Shown piece by piece: positions 46,166-58,357 of a stretch of DNA of 64,000 nucleotides. The notes beneath the pieces were generated by a model. That model was not told the origin of the DNA. It worked only from the letters and a program-made list of their open reading frames with translations, and made no database searches. Source of the stretch: Theropithecus gelada (lineage: Eukaryota > Chordata > Mammalia > Primates > Cercopithecidae); assembly GCF_003255815.1 (NCBI RefSeq), contig NC_037669.1:125236154-125300153 (forward strand). The letters are read 5' to 3'. Position numbers and translations under genes: made by a program. Numbering within the stretch: position 1 is the first letter of the stretch; the number at the start of each line of letters is the position of its first letter.

Positions 46166-48529
46166 TAAACTTGAATATTATGGATTAAGGGAAGGAATAT
46201 AAAGGAGAGACAAAGAAATAGCCAAGTTGGCAAATACAAATATTTTGGATTAATAATGATTTTGCATTAATCTCTAGAAGTGGAAGAAATGCCAGAAGCC
46301 TACAGAGATAACTTATACTGTGTAAAATGCCTAGAGATCACAATCCTTTCAACTAAAAATAAACATATTTTATATAAAAGAAAAAAATAATGGGAATTCA
46401 GGAAATTTTTTAAAATTAAATTTTAGGAGACATTTGAAAAGACAACAATTTATAGAGCTTTGGTATTGCACTGTTTTACTTTTTGGAGGGAGAAAATGTG
46501 TTAAAGGAAATAAAGATGTTCGTTACTTAATTCTGTGTATTACTTCAGTGTTTTGGAGAACCCCTCTTTGACATTCATGTTGCTCTTGAATTATGACAAA
46601 TTTGACTACATGATAAATTTTATATTTTGCTTTGTAGGAAATCAAATATTTTAAGGTGTTCTTGTCCTTTGACCATAACATTTCCAAGGGCTTGGAGAGA
46701 CCAGAATATAACTGTTTTTTTGTGAGTATACACCTAAGATTTCTTTTGAAAAATCTCATTGGTCAAAGTGTTAGTAATATAATAGAATGAATTTAAAGAG
46801 AATTTGAAAAATTGAGTATGTATAGCAATTGAAGTGATCCTGGAGTATCATTGCTGGGTTGAAGACCAAACTGGTAAATGAGAGTAGAACTTCAGATGGG
46901 CCACTGGGCTTTTTCAATTTGTGGAAATTAGAATAAAGTTTCGTGCCTATTTAGCTGTTCTATTTAATTATGATCCCATGACAACACATTCTGTTTTAGG
47001 AAACTGCTACTTTCTGTTGGCCTTTCTTATACCTGGAGCAAACACTTTACAGAAATGTTCCTTATCCTCTCGGTGAGAGAAGTTTGTTCCATAAGCTCCT
47101 ATGTATTCTTAATTAGAAATTTCACTTGTAAGACTCCAATAAGCTGTTACATATGATACCTATACATCATAATGACTCTTAGTGCTATCCTTGGTAATAT
47201 TTTAAAAATTAATATTTTCCTACTTCTGCTTTCTGTATAAGGTGTTTGGCTTAGCAACAAATAATCTGTCTTATGAAGCCTAGAGCCTAGATCCTAAATG
47301 AGGATCTATTGATTACTACAATTGTGGAAGTTTTATGTGTGAAAACACATAGGTACAAACATACCAATGAAGTTTTCTAATTAATAATCACAAATGACAA
47401 AATTTGCAGACCTAAAACTATCAAAATTATATAACCACTAAGAAGAAATAAGTTATTTCAGTAAGCACATCAATTGATTGCAATAACGAGAATAATGGTA
47501 TTAATATTGATGAGGTTTGCTGAGTCAAACTGTGATGCTGTGTGCCATCACTATTCCCAGGTGCATTTTATTTTCAATAAAAAAATTACACAAACATACA
47601 ATTTATAAAATTAGATGAGCTACACTGACAATGAACTCTCCCATGTTGAAGACCTTGTCTAGGAGGTGAATTTTATGTAATCAATATCATCTGCATTTCA
47701 TCACTAGCAGGCTTTGTAACAGGTTTTAAGTGTCTTGATGCATGATATAAGTCAGAAGTTCATAAGCTAGGAACAAAAAAAAAAGAAAGAAAGAAAGAAA
47801 AAGAGAACAGAAGAACTCAAAGTCATTCCTAGCTCTTTTGCAGGGAATTCTGGAAACAAAAATATATGCTCTTTTCAATTTTTGTTTGTTTTTGTTTTTG
47901 TTTTCTTTTTTAACACATTTTTGGACCTGATTATTCTAACTGCCAAAAGGCATAGCATTTTCAGAGTTACCTTCGAATTTAAAATTAATAGTGGCTATTT
48001 TTATAATAGTAAGCTTCCCACCTACACTTTTGTAACAGTAATATGCACATCTGAAACAGCAAAGCACAACTGATATACGTGTTCACAATGAGAACCTGCT
48101 CAGGGAGAGTATTGACTGATCTCACCACAGTCACCAGCAGCATATCTTATAGTAGGATCGATAATATTTTGCCCTGAAATCCTTCTCAGATGTTTATTCA
48201 AACAGTGATTTCTCCAGAATTGGGAAACATCTGGAAAACATGACATATAAGGAATATCACAGTTCCTGAAATATAATTCAGTATAAGCAGATCGTGTTAT
48301 TCTGTGTGTCTCTGGGGAGTCAAACTTAGATTATAGGTTAGAAATTAGTGTGAAGCAGATCCAGTTCTAAATTAACAGAACTCACTGGTAGTTAGGCTAG
48401 TCAAAAATTTAGAAAGAAGATATCCACAATAATTACTGCAGAAAAGAAGCTCTGCATTGGCTAGAGCATGCTGACATTGCTAATGCATAGATGGGATTTG
48501 AAACTTGAACTTTAAGATTAAAGATTGAG
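46166..48529. other. AT-rich unassigned sequence
   Basis: About 2.4 kb without a gene. It contains a GAAA run at 47775-47804 and T/G-rich text at 47879-47912. Confidence 0.55.
47775..47804 (+). repeat. (GAAA)n microsatellite with A-rich start
   Basis: AAAAAAAAAAG followed by four to five GAAA units. Confidence 0.88.
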
Positions 48530-48543
48530 ATCTGACATTTGTT

Positions 48544-49689
48544 TTTATTCTTTTTTATTTTTCCATAAGTTATTGGGGTACAGGTGGTATTTGGTTACAT
48601 AAGTTCTTTAGTGGTGATTTGTGAGATTTTGGTGCACCAATCACCTGAGCAGTATACACTGCACCTATCTGTATTCTTCTCTCCCTTGGCCCTCTCCCAC
48701 TCTTGCTCCCAAGTCCCCAAAGACCACTGCATCATTCTTATGCCTTTGTGTCCTCATAGCTTAGCTCCCACATATCAGTGAGAACATATGATATTTCAAT
48801 TTTCATTCCTGAGTTACTTCATTTAGAATAATAGTGTCCAATCTCATCCGGGTCACTGCAAATGCTGTTAATTCATTCCTTTTTATGGCTGCGTAGTATT
48901 CCATTGCATGGATATACAACAGTTTCTTTATCTACTCCTTGATTGATGGGCATTTAGGTTGGTTCCACGATTTTGTAATTGTGAACTGTGCTTCTCTAAA
49001 CATGTGTGTGCAAGTATCTTTTTCAAATAATAACATTTTTCCTCTGGGTAGATACCCAGTAGTGGGATTGCTGGATCAAATCATAGTTCTACTTTTAGAT
49101 CTTTAAGGAATCTCCACCCTGTTTTCCATAGTGGTTGTACTAGTTTACATTTCCACCAGCAGTGTGGAAGTGTTCCCTGTTCCCTGTTCACCGCTTCCTT
49201 GCCAGCATCTACTGTTTTTTGAATTTTTGGTTATGGGTATTCCTTCATGGTGAGGTGGTCTTGCATTGTGCTTTTGATTTGCATTTCCCTGATCATTAGT
49301 GATGCTGAGCATTTTTTTTCATATGTTTCTTGGCCATTTGAATATCTTCTTTTGAGAACTGTCTACTCATGTCCTTAGCCCACTTTTTGATGGGATTGTT
49401 TGTTTTTTTTTTTCTTACTGATTTGTTTGAGTTCTTTGTAGATTCTGGATATTGGTCCTTTGTTAGATGTATAGATTGTGAAGAGTTTCTCCCACTCTGT
49501 CGGTTGTCTGTTCACTGACTGTTACTTTTGCTATGAAAAACTTCTTTAGTTTAATTAGGCCCCAGCTATTTATCTTTGTTTCTATTGAATTTGCTTTTGG
49601 GTTCTTGGCCAAAAAATCCTTGCCTAAGCCAATATCTAGAAGGGTTTTTCCGATGTTATCTTCCAGAATTTTTATAGTTTCAGGTCTCT
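48544..49689 (-). mobile_element. Primate L1 3' arm
   Basis: Minus-strand 3'UTR and ORF2: CATAAGTTATTGGGGTACAGG, GGTGCACCAATCACCTGAGC, TGGCTGCGTAGTATTCC, TCTGTCGGTTGTCTGTTCAC and CCAGAATTTTTATAGTTTCAGG. The 3'UTR type suggests an older primate L1 (L1PA8-16/L1PB). It is flanked by ATCTGACATTTGTT (48530-48543) and ATCTGTCATTTGTT (49725-49738), a 14-bp duplication with one mismatch. Confidence 0.93.
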
Positions 49690-49724
49690 CACCTTATACA
49701 AAAGTCAAATCAAGATAGTTTAAA
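49690..49724 (+). mobile_element. Same L1, 35-bp inverted 5' arm
   Basis: CACCTTATACAAAAGTCAAATCAAGATAG is plus-strand ORF2, lying just upstream in L1 order of where the minus-strand arm stops. It ends exactly at the right target duplication. Confidence 0.82.
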
Positions 49725-49738
49725 ATCTGTCATTTGTT

Positions 49739-50403
49739 AATTGTTTGATCTTTAGGAAATTTCTTACCTACACTTTCTATTGTCACCCTGGACCACTGTT
49801 CTTGGATCCAGTGTGAGTCCATCATGCCTTACATTGTCCAGATCTCCCTCACAAACAATGGCTCTGCACAACATGCCACACCCCTGCGGCACATCCAAAT
49901 TCAATGACCATATGATATTTTATGCACTAACATTTCTTTGATGCCATCAAAGACACATCAATGAGAAAGGAGACTTTAAACGTCACTGACTTTTAGGAAT
50001 ACCAATACTCCCTGTAACTTTTCAATGTCGGTGGACCCATGGATGAATTAAGCCCTCTACCACTGGAGTGGTGCTATTTAGACAAGTGGTCCTTTGTTGA
50101 GGTGACATATATTTTCCACCCCATGTGTTCCTTTGCAGAGTGTCATGGGCCACAGAATGTTTGCCTCTAGAAGAGGCCTTTCAGGAGTTTTGAGATGCCA
50201 GGCGTTCCTGTATAATGACATCTCTGGATGGATGAGACCATCCCACTTACCCATCAGATGTCCCAAATGTCCATCTTCCTTGGGGGGAGATAGGCCCTTG
50301 GGGGCCTATCAGAAAGCTGCTTCCATTTTTTATATACATCCTCATACCAGGGATAGTGTCTGTACCTTAGAGATCATTATGTCAAACTTGTCGCTAACCA
50401 TAA
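49739..50403. other. Unassigned, possibly retroviral
   Basis: Less AT-rich than its surroundings. It contains short frames on both strands (50078-50266 minus, 50133-50408 plus) with no domain I can name. It lies immediately upstream of an env-TM-like stretch, so it may be decayed env surface-subunit sequence. That is inference only. Confidence 0.35.
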
Positions 50404-50640
50404 CATAACTACGACTAAAGCCACAGCCAGTTCAATACAGCAACAGGATTCACTAAATTCCCAGATGAAATTGGTCCTGGACAACTGCATTGCCCTTGAC
50501 TACCTCTGGGTGAATAAAAAGAGGTGTTGTAATTAACACATTCTGCTCTGTCATCAATAACAGCCAGCATACGGAGACTAGCGTGTAGAAATTGAATTAA
50601 CAAGAACATTGGCTCTTGTTAGTTTCACCGTACTTACCAT
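50404..50640 (+). pseudogene. Endogenous retrovirus env TM-like remnant
   Basis: The plus-strand frame from 50404 to a stop at 50536 contains SLNSQMKLVLDNCIALDYL followed by a lysine-rich segment and a Cys-Cys pair. This is the arrangement seen in the transmembrane-subunit ectodomain of gammaretrovirus-like env genes (heptad region followed by a cysteine motif). Beyond the stop, readable pieces continue in frame with more stops. It is a short, broken fossil with no start codon, no intact fusion region and no coding capacity. The retroviral group is not assigned. Confidence 0.5.
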
Positions 50641-50933
50641 TACAGTTAATACTTGACCCTGTCAACTAGCTGAATCTGGGCACGTAAGGATGAAGGTTGT
50701 AGACTCTTCTCCAAACAGTCTTGATTATCATTCTAGAGTGGGCTGCCTCCTGGACCTTATCAGTGCTGCTTCAATTGACAGGATCTCCATGAGTTCTTAT
50801 AGGTATCACAGATAATACGAGTAGTACTGGGGCAAAGGAACACAGCTATGGCTAATCATCTCATGGTTGACAAGTCTATGTAAGGGATGTATAAGGTCTA
50901 CTTTTGCAGGACACATGAGAGTCAGGGGTAAAC

Positions 50934-51324
50934 TGTGAGGGAAAGATTCAAGTGCAGCCTAATGTGTCCTTTATGTTCCCAAGAAGAACCATGTGCTCAG
51001 TACAAGACATTCTGACAAGCTCACAAATCTCATGGTACACAAAGAGCTAAGAGCACTACCAGTATGTCCCTGTTCCCTCTGTATCCGACACACGTAAACT
51101 TCTCTTGAAACTGTTTAGCTATGCATGTGTCACAGCCCCTACTAGAGCACTAAGTTGGATGGGTGTAGCCACACTATTCCATGATATCTGCTCTATGAAT
51201 ACACCAGCCATGGGGGACCCACACACTATAAAGGACTGGGTCTTGTGCATTCACTCTCTGCTCTTGTTGTATGTAAATGTTGAGCCTGGTGTAAGTGTTG
51301 TTTGCTCTCAGCAAGCTTGAATCA
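50934..51324 (+). mobile_element. Candidate ERV LTR
   Basis: Starts TGTGAGGGAAAG just after a purine-rich stretch (GAGAGTCAGGGG) and ends near AATCA. It has TATAAAG at 51227-51233 about 100 bp before the end, plus pyrimidine-rich CATTCACTCTCTGCTCTTG downstream of it. Position after an env-like remnant fits a 3' LTR. No second LTR or target duplication was found, so this is tentative. Confidence 0.3.
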
Positions 51325-52773
51325 TGAACTAGTTTATTTCCTGGATGGTATACTATCTGTCTTTTGATCTTGGCATCACTTGTGTTATATTCTATCTTGT
51401 GGCACAGCTTGACCACCTACTGAAACAGTATTCCTATGTGGAAATAGCCATCACAGGGTTACTGTCTAGGAAAACTGACCTAAAGCAGTTATCAAAATCC
51501 CTTATAGGAAACCAATTCGAAAACGAGATTTTGGAACTGGGGATCTGTCAGCTGGATTAAAATGTCAACTACTTCTGTAGGGTCAAGTAAAGTACTTATA
51601 GCCACTCATTGGTTGAGGTCATACAATTGTTAACATTTCACTGGTAGTTCTTTGGAATGGGGGTAAAAGTGGAAGGAAATGTAGCCCGGGAAGTGTGTGA
51701 CTGAAAAACAAATCCATTGACTCAGAGTAGCTCATACACTGATAGTAATGTATAGCCAACATGTCCCAGCATCAGTTGGTACAGAATATATGAAATTATA
51801 ATTGGAATGTTTAAGGTCAAGCAAGATGTAATAAGAAATTTGATTAGCAAGTATTTATTAATATAGGAGCATTACCCTGTGACATAGGAAGGTCCCAAGT
51901 ACAGGATTCTAATCAGTGGCTAGTTGGGCATTTGGAAACTTATAGGAAGTAACAACCCCAGACTGTGAAGAGAAAATGTTGGAACTGACATAACAAATGG
52001 TGGATGAAGGGATCGAAAGCCTACATGGAATATGTTCAGCTTGATATATTACATAAGACAGAAAACCCTGTCCTAAAGGAAGGCCTGTGGGACATTGTAT
52101 TTAGCAAAGTGATAAGAAGTGCACTACTGAGATGAGCATCAGAATTGTTGAGAATTTCAGTGATGGGAATTCTTTGTAGACTAGAGTTGATGGTAGCCCC
52201 GGGTAGGAAGTACTAGTACAGAATTGGACTTCCTGAAAGCAAGGAAGATACAACAACTAAAAATAATACAGACCAGGTGGCAGTGCTTAATTTTGAAATG
52301 TAATGAGCTAAAGGTTTAAGTGACTGTTAGGGGGCCTGGCTAACAGAGAGCTATGATGATAGGTATAGATACTTCTAAGAATAAGACTGATGGACTGATA
52401 ACAAGGGTATTCCTCAATCTGTAGAACCAAAGAAATCAAGAACAGATTTTTAGGTGACTGCAATGTAAAGATTCATTGTCCAGTTTCTGATTGAAAGAGT
52501 TCTCACAGCTGAACTCATTAAGTGAAAAATAGAAAATGGGTCCTAGTGTTGCAGTGAGAAAGAGACCCTCAGAATACTATGATAAAGTAATACCGCAATG
52601 ATTTACTTAGTTATTTCCCAATGTGACGTGTGACCATTTATAAAGGGGACTCAATACACAAAAATGGGGAACACACAAACACTTTTAGGACAGTGGAACA
52701 GATGGTCAAATTTCACATTGATACCCAGGAACTCAAAGTTCCATCATGACTTGTTGTTCAAATTGGGGGTGTT
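51325..52773 (+). mobile_element. ERV internal remnant, probably ERVL-like gag/leader
   Basis: GC content is raised over the flanks, and plus-strand stretches are readable between many stops, for example IGIDTSKNKTDGLITRVFL near 52350-52412. I judge it decayed retroviral internal sequence because it runs, across an Alu, into an RT-like remnant in the same direction. Exact limits are uncertain. Confidence 0.4.
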
Positions 52774-53070
52774 GGCTGGGTGCGGTGGCTCACACCTGTA
52801 ATCTCAGCAATTTGGGAGGTGGAGGTGGGAGGATCACTTGAGGCCAGGAGTTCAAGACTAGCCTGGGCAACATAGCAAGAACTCATCTCAAGAAAAAATC
52901 AAAAAATTAGCCAGGCGTGGTAGTGTGCATCCATAGTTTCAGCTACTCGGCAGGCCTAAGCAGAAAGATCACTTGAGCCCAGGAGGTTGAGGCTGCAGTG
53001 AGCCATGATCTCACTGCTGCACTCCAACCTGGGTGACAGAGCAACACCTTCCCTCAAAAATAAAGAAAAA
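52774..53070 (+). mobile_element. AluJ, full length
   Basis: GGCTGGGTGCGGTGGCTCAC at the start, AGCCTGGGCAACATAGCAAG in the left arm, and TGAGCCCAGGAGGTTGAGGC in the right arm: J-type features. It is flanked by CAAATTGGGGGTGTT (52759-52773) and CAAATTAGAGGTGTT (53071-53085), a 15-bp duplication with two mismatches. Confidence 0.95.
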
Positions 53071-53085
53071 CAAATTAGAGGTGTT

Positions 53086-53605
53086 TAGGAATCATGTAAT
53101 AAATGGAATCTGGCTCACAGTGGGTCTGCTGCTTCCACAGATGGAGGTGGTTATATTTCTGGCCCTTGAATATATTAATACAAACAGAGTTAGCATATTG
53201 GTAGTTGGCAGAACTCATACTTTGGCTTATTGACTTATAAATTAAATAAAAGATATAATAACAAAGCAGGCCAAGCAAAGGTCTATGAAACTGCCTCCTT
53301 ATTTTAGCTAAGATATTAAATAAAAAATACTGCATATAGAGTAGACAGTAGAGATTAATGCCTGCATAAAAACTGAGAATGGAAGAGTGGTGGTTCCCAA
53401 TATTCCCCTGCTGTCTCCTCAAATGAAACCTAATGAACAACAGTAGACAATTCATCTCAACCAAGTAAGAATTTTAACTCTAACGTTGTGTCTGATGTAG
53501 CATATTCACTGAGAAAGTTAATACAGCCTCATATATATGGTATGCAGCTATTGATTAAGCAACTACATTCCTCTCATCCTCTCTCTAAGAAAAATCAAAA
53601 GCAAC
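53086..53605 (+). mobile_element. ERVL-like internal sequence, middle part
   Basis: Continues the element split by the AluJ, and 53086-53233 reads as a plus-strand frame. It is assigned by position between gag-like and RT-like remnants; no domain is certain here. Confidence 0.4.
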
Positions 53606-53900
53606 TTGCATCTATGTGGAAAGGATAACAGCACACATATGCTTTCCCAAAGGCTATGTCAATTATCCTCCTCTCCACTGTTAATAACATTAATTCAATC
53701 AGTGAATGATAAAAAAAATAGCAAGTATGATAGAGGCCATGTTCACAGTTGGTGCCACAGAAGTTGGGAAGCAAATCCCACAAAGGTTCAAGATTGGTCT
53801 ACGAGAGAGTTATATTTGAGCAAACACTGGGAGGAAGTGAAAGAGTTGGTCATGCACCCACCTCAGAAATGGCAGAAGGAGCAGCCAGTGTGAAGCCCTG
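53606..53900 (+). pseudogene. Endogenous retrovirus pol (RT) remnant
   Basis: Two plus-strand pieces in different frames resemble consecutive parts of a retroviral reverse transcriptase of ERVL kind. Near 53640-53690 a stretch reads FPKGYVNYPPL, the place of the conserved proline-glutamine-glycine turn. Near 53745-53810 a second piece reads SWEANPTKVQDW, the place of the conserved Gly-Trp...Asn-Pro..Lys-x-Gln segment after the active site. The intervening sequence, which should hold the catalytic Asp-Asp box, is missing and a frameshift lies between the pieces. The fragment is dead. Confidence 0.55.
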
Positions 53901-54129
53901 ATGGGAGGATACGCTGTGTCATGGAACACCAGAAGGCAAGTGTGGCTCGAACTATGTGACCAAGGGTAAAAATGGAAGATGATACCCGAGAACAAATAAA
54001 TCATTCCAATTATTTTGGATTAGAATTTGTATAGAAGATTGCATTAATTCTTATTATTACTAATTTTTATGACTAATTTTCAGTATTCTTGGCTCCTGTT
54101 TTTCTAGAATAAAAGTACCTTAGTTTGTA

Positions 54130-54400
54130 TACTTTTTCTTCAAATTATTACTTCATTCATTTATCATCTATTCATTTGTGAGATCTATTGACCACTTGCT
54201 ATTTAACTGAGTGACTGGAATATCAATAAACAAAACAAACTAAGATCCCTGCTCAGTGTAAATTACATTTTAGTGGGGCCTGGGAGGTGAGGGCAAAAAT
54301 GTAATAAATAAGTAAACAATACAGAATGTTGAAAATTAGTCATAAAAAATATAAAATACACAAGGATACAGATAAAATTCATGCAAAATTTGTATAGAAG
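54130..54400 (+). mobile_element. Ancient repeat of the 31.5-kb type, 5' part
   Basis: TTCATTCATTTATCATC, then ATAAACAAAACAAACTAAGATCCCTGCTCAGTGTAAATTACATTTTAGTGGGGCC, has the same block order as the start of the long ancient repeat at 31490. The family is unnamed. Confidence 0.5.
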
Positions 54401-55519
54401 AATGAAGTAATCTGAACTGCATGATTGTTTTTAGAAAGTTCATGTTCACATCAATTTCCTGAAAACATGGAAATTTATGTATTTCATTTTTTTTGTTTTC
54501 CATTGAGAGATTTTACCATTAAGAAATATTTTTATTTTCCTTTTGCTTTTGCTCTTTTGTTACCACTTTTTAAATTTCAGGAATTAGGTATAAGAACCAC
54601 AGTACTTCCATTTTCTTTCATTTTCTCACTGGGAAATCAACTTCAGTTAACACACACACACACATGCACGCACACACACATCTTATAATCAATTTTTGGT
54701 TTTATCCAAATTTTATTCTATTTTGTTGAGATGTATTACAACACCTGATTTTGGAACTGTGTCATTTTCTATTGTTAGGGAGCAATAAGTTTAGTCTTCA
54801 TATGTTTTTAGTTTTCATTTCAGAGAAGGATCCAAGTCCTTCCTTTGCAAGGTCGAACTTGAAAAAAAAATCATTCCAAAGTATAGTTCTTGCTTCTAAG
54901 TAACAAAATATGTAAAAACTACTTTTCTATAAAAACAACCACAAAACTTTCAGATATTGATTCTTCAAGAACCAACTCATTATGTATTCAAGATACTTAT
55001 GAAATATGTGCTGTTATCTCAATTTATAAGACATCTGAAGATAAAAATTAAGTCAATGTTATACATTTATCTGTCTGAGAAAAGATCTGAAACTGGTTAT
55101 TGTAATTCCAAAGACAGTGCTTTTTCTGTGCTGTATGCTGAGTTTCTCTATATTTTCAGTGCTGGATATTCTCAGTCCTGAGCTGATCTAGACTTTTCTC
55201 TGAACCCTCATGAATATCTAGTGGAGGTCCCTACATTCATGACAACACTGAGTACCTCCAAGTCTTACCTTTGTTCAAATGAATAATTAAGATCAGGAAG
55301 AGAAGTTGATACAACTACAAAAATAACACATTAGAACTCACAAATTTGTTAAAAAATATACTTATGCTGAAAATATTACTTGAGATTTGTTTCTAGTCCT
55401 GGTGTTACTTATACTTGAAATACTAGGAAATAGTATAGTGCTTAAAGTGGAGCTGAGGACAATTACTATAATTATTCATTGAATTACTCTTTCTTAGTAA
55501 AATATATAATGTCAGGAAA
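54401..55519. other. Unassigned sequence
   Basis: No gene. A CA/CG microsatellite lies at 54650-54680. Confidence 0.55.
54650..54680. repeat. (CA)n microsatellite
   Basis: About fifteen CA-type units with one ATGCACGC interruption. Confidence 0.92.
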
Positions 55520-55737
55520 ATAGCTACCATTTATTCAGTACTTTGTACTAGGCACTGTTCTCATTGCTTGCCTTACATTAACTAACTTACTCTTCAAAAA
55601 TAGCATGAGATAGGTACTATTATTAGGCTTGTTTTTAGACAAGAAAATTATAGCATAGGTATGTTAAGTGACTTTTTTAAGTTCAACAGTTGGTGAAGAC
55701 TGGAGACAAAATTCTAACCTAGACAGTCTGACCTTAA
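55520..55737 (+). mobile_element. MIR, near full length
   Basis: TAGCTACCATTTATTCAGTACTTTGTACTAGGCACTGTTCTCATTGC, ATGAGATAGGTACTATTATTAGG, TATGTTAAGTGAC and CTAACCTAGACAGTCTGACC: every conserved MIR block, in order, sense strand. Confidence 0.9.
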
Positions 55738-56554
55738 AATGATAAAATATTAGTGACTCAGTTTATCTCTGATTTTTTCTTAATAGGTCACAAAGTGAAG
55801 GATAAATCAGATTTAAACATATATAACTTTAATTAGCAAGAAAACAGACACATTTAGAAAACTGGGTATTAATACTTGAAAATAATTTTACAAGCTAAAT
55901 TTAGTTATAGATACACCTTCAATAAATTACTTTAATTCTGAAAACTAAGTCAATTACTGATGTTTCTACAGATTGCAAAACAAAAATTAAACCAAACTTG
56001 ACATTGCCAATAATCTCCAATAAAATAATTTAATGTCACAATGAAATGGATGAAAATGAACTAATTAGTCACAAATTTAAAAAATAATATTCTAAATGTG
56101 TGAATTTTAAAGAACTTCTGATCTGCACACTTGTACATTTTCTTTAAAATGGTTAATCAGTTTTATTCATTTTGGTCTTTTGAAAATGAGAAAAAAGGCT
56201 ACTAGAAAAAAAGTTGCTATTGTATGACTACAAATTTGTATAACATGTTTGGAGAAAACACCATTATTATTATAATAATAAATTACATATTTTCTTATAT
56301 ATGCTAGATTTTATCTCACTTTTTAAAATGTCTTAGTAAATTTATGTGATTTTTTGACATTGTTATGAAAAAGAGCAACAAAACAAAGGAAGTGCTTTTT
56401 TTTTTGACACCGTATTACACTAACCCCATGTAAAATGTATCCATACATACATCATAAAAAAAAAAAAAAGAAAGAGAAGTTACAACAAAACACCAACTCA
56501 CCTTTTTTTTTTTTTAAGGTATACCCAACTGCCTTATTGCCTTCTCCACAAATT
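55738..56554. other. AT-rich unassigned sequence
   Basis: About 0.8 kb with no gene. It has A-rich and T-rich runs at 56454-56475 and 56502-56516. Confidence 0.55.
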
Positions 56555-56871
56555 TTGTTGTTGTTGTTGTTGTTGCTGCTTTTTAATTTTTTGAGATGGA
56601 GTGTCGCTCTGTCGCCAAGCTGGAGTGCAGTGGCGCAGTCTCGACTCACTGCAATCTCTGCCTCCTGCGGTCAAGTGATTTTCCTGCCTCAGCCTTCCAA
56701 GTAGCTGGGGCTACAGGCACGTGCCCCCATGCCCAGCTAATTTTTGTATTTTTAGTAGAGATGGGATTTTACCATGTTGGCCAGGATGATCTTGATCTCT
56801 TGACCTCGTGATCTGCCCACCTCGGCCTCCCAAAGTGCTGGGACTACAGGCGTGAGCCACTGCACCCAGCA
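56555..56871 (-). mobile_element. AluS-like with a (TTG)n head
   Basis: Minus-strand Alu from TTTTTTGAGATGGAGTGTCGC to GGCGTGAGCCACTGCACCCAGC. The A-tail equivalent at 56555-56577 has turned into seven TTG units. Confidence 0.92.
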
Positions 56872-57089
56872 CACCATAAGTTTTAGTTTTTCGATGGGTA
56901 TTTTTGATTATCCACTATCTTGTTACTTTTAAATAACTATATTTACAAAGATGAGAAAGTCAACCTAGGCATTTCTTAAAATATAAAGGTGCTATTATTA
57001 TTATTAAATAATCCATTTATTGAGAAATAGAATGTACAAATGAATGATGGCTAGATTACATATACAAATAGAACTCTATACAACAATCT

Positions 57090-57580
57090 ACAGGAATCAG
57101 CCCAGGAAACCAAGCCATTATCTGTTGCACCCAGCCCAGAAGCTAGCCTGCTATCAATAAGCCAGACTTGTAGAAATTCATATTGCAACTTCTAGCAGTA
57201 AATCCAAGAAGCCAAACAGCACCCTTAGTAACAATTGGCACAAAAAGGCCAAAACCTGATTGATAACAGACAGCTTCCTTAATTTTTGTCTTAGCTTCAA
57301 ACTTAGGATCAACCAGGGAAAGTCAAATATGCACCCCTAGCCAAGCATGTAGAATGCCTCACTTCTAGTTAGCCCACGTGCAGCTTCCCTACACCAAACC
57401 TCCAATCAGGGCATACTTAAAATCTTCCCTTTCTTTCAGTCTATAATTTTCCCACCTCTCTGTTTGCCTTTGTATCTCTCTCAAAATGCAAGTGATGATG
57501 GCTGATGCCCTTGCTAGAGCAAGCTCTGAATGAATACCCTCTGCTTGTTCTCATTTGATTGATCTTTGCTTATTTTCGCA
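57090..57580 (+). mobile_element. Old LTR-like block, ERV1/MER type
   Basis: CAGCCCAGAAGCTAGCC, CCTCCAATCAGGGCATAC, CTCTCTGTTTGCCTTTGTATC, then GATGGCTGATGCCCTTGCTAGAGCAAGCTCTGAATGAATACCCTCTGC. The GAATGAATA sits where an AATAAA would be in R, and the order looks like U3-R-U5 of an ERV1 LTR. Ends and duplication are not resolved. Confidence 0.5.
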
Positions 57581-57844
57581 TAATATATCCAAATGTATAT
57601 AATATTATACATCCTGTTGAACAACAACAACAAAACCTTGTTATTGTATTGGACCATTTAAGAGAAATAATATTGTGTAAGAACAGATCTAGCCAGTTCC
57701 CAATTAATATAGTGCAGGAGAAAGGAAATAAACAAATGAACAAACTTTACTTAAAGCTTAGTAAGCAAGAATAATGTTGATGTAAAAATTTCTTTTACTT
57801 TCAAAGAGGAAGTACTTTAAATAATGAATAAAAATAATTCTAGT

Positions 57845-58040
57845 CTATATTGAGTACTTTTATGTTAAGTAAGGTTTCAAGTTCTTTGTATATTATCTTT
57901 TATAATCCTTACAGTAACACTATAAGATAAACATTTTTATGTATCTGTAAGGTGAGGTTCAGATACATTTAATTTTTTCAATGTCGCATGCTAGAATATG
58001 TAACAAGAAGTGAGAAAATAATAAGAATTCTGTTTGACCT
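57845..58040 (+). mobile_element. MIR
   Basis: ATTGAGTACTTTTATGTTAAG, TATATTATCTTTTATAATCCTTACAGTAACACTATAAG, then TGTAAGGTGAGGTTCAGATAC: a diverged MIR in sense orientation. Confidence 0.75.
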
Positions 58041-58084
58041 TTAAACTTTTGCCATTAACTACTCTCTTATAGTGCTACAATTGA

Positions 58085-58222
58085 GTACAACTATGTGCCA
58101 TCGACTCAGAGGTCAGTGACTTGCTCAAAGCCAACAACAAGCAAGATATGAAGCCAAAATCCAACATTAGTTATACTAGAACTAAAATCTATGCTCTTGT
58201 CACTGTATTACACTACCTCCCA
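58085..58222 (+). mobile_element. MIR 3' part
   Basis: CAGTGACTTGCTCAAAGCCAACAACAAGCAAGATATGAAGCC, then CTATGCTCTTGTCACTGTATTACACTACCTCCC, the conserved end of MIR. It may be a second copy or a displaced part of the one at 57845. Confidence 0.7.
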
Positions 58223-58357
58223 GCACGTGAAAATATTTACTCATTACTGGCATGTTGTTTTTTTAAAAAATCTGGTATATAGAGAATTGTATGTTTGTGG
58301 TCATTAAAAATTCCTAGTAAGAATAACCAGATTAAAATGGTGGAGAAAATATTCTAA

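Noticed and set aside
50133..50408. 91-residue plus-strand frame as a possible gene
   Set aside because: It lies next to the env-like fossil, overlaps a minus-strand frame, and shows no domain or start context.
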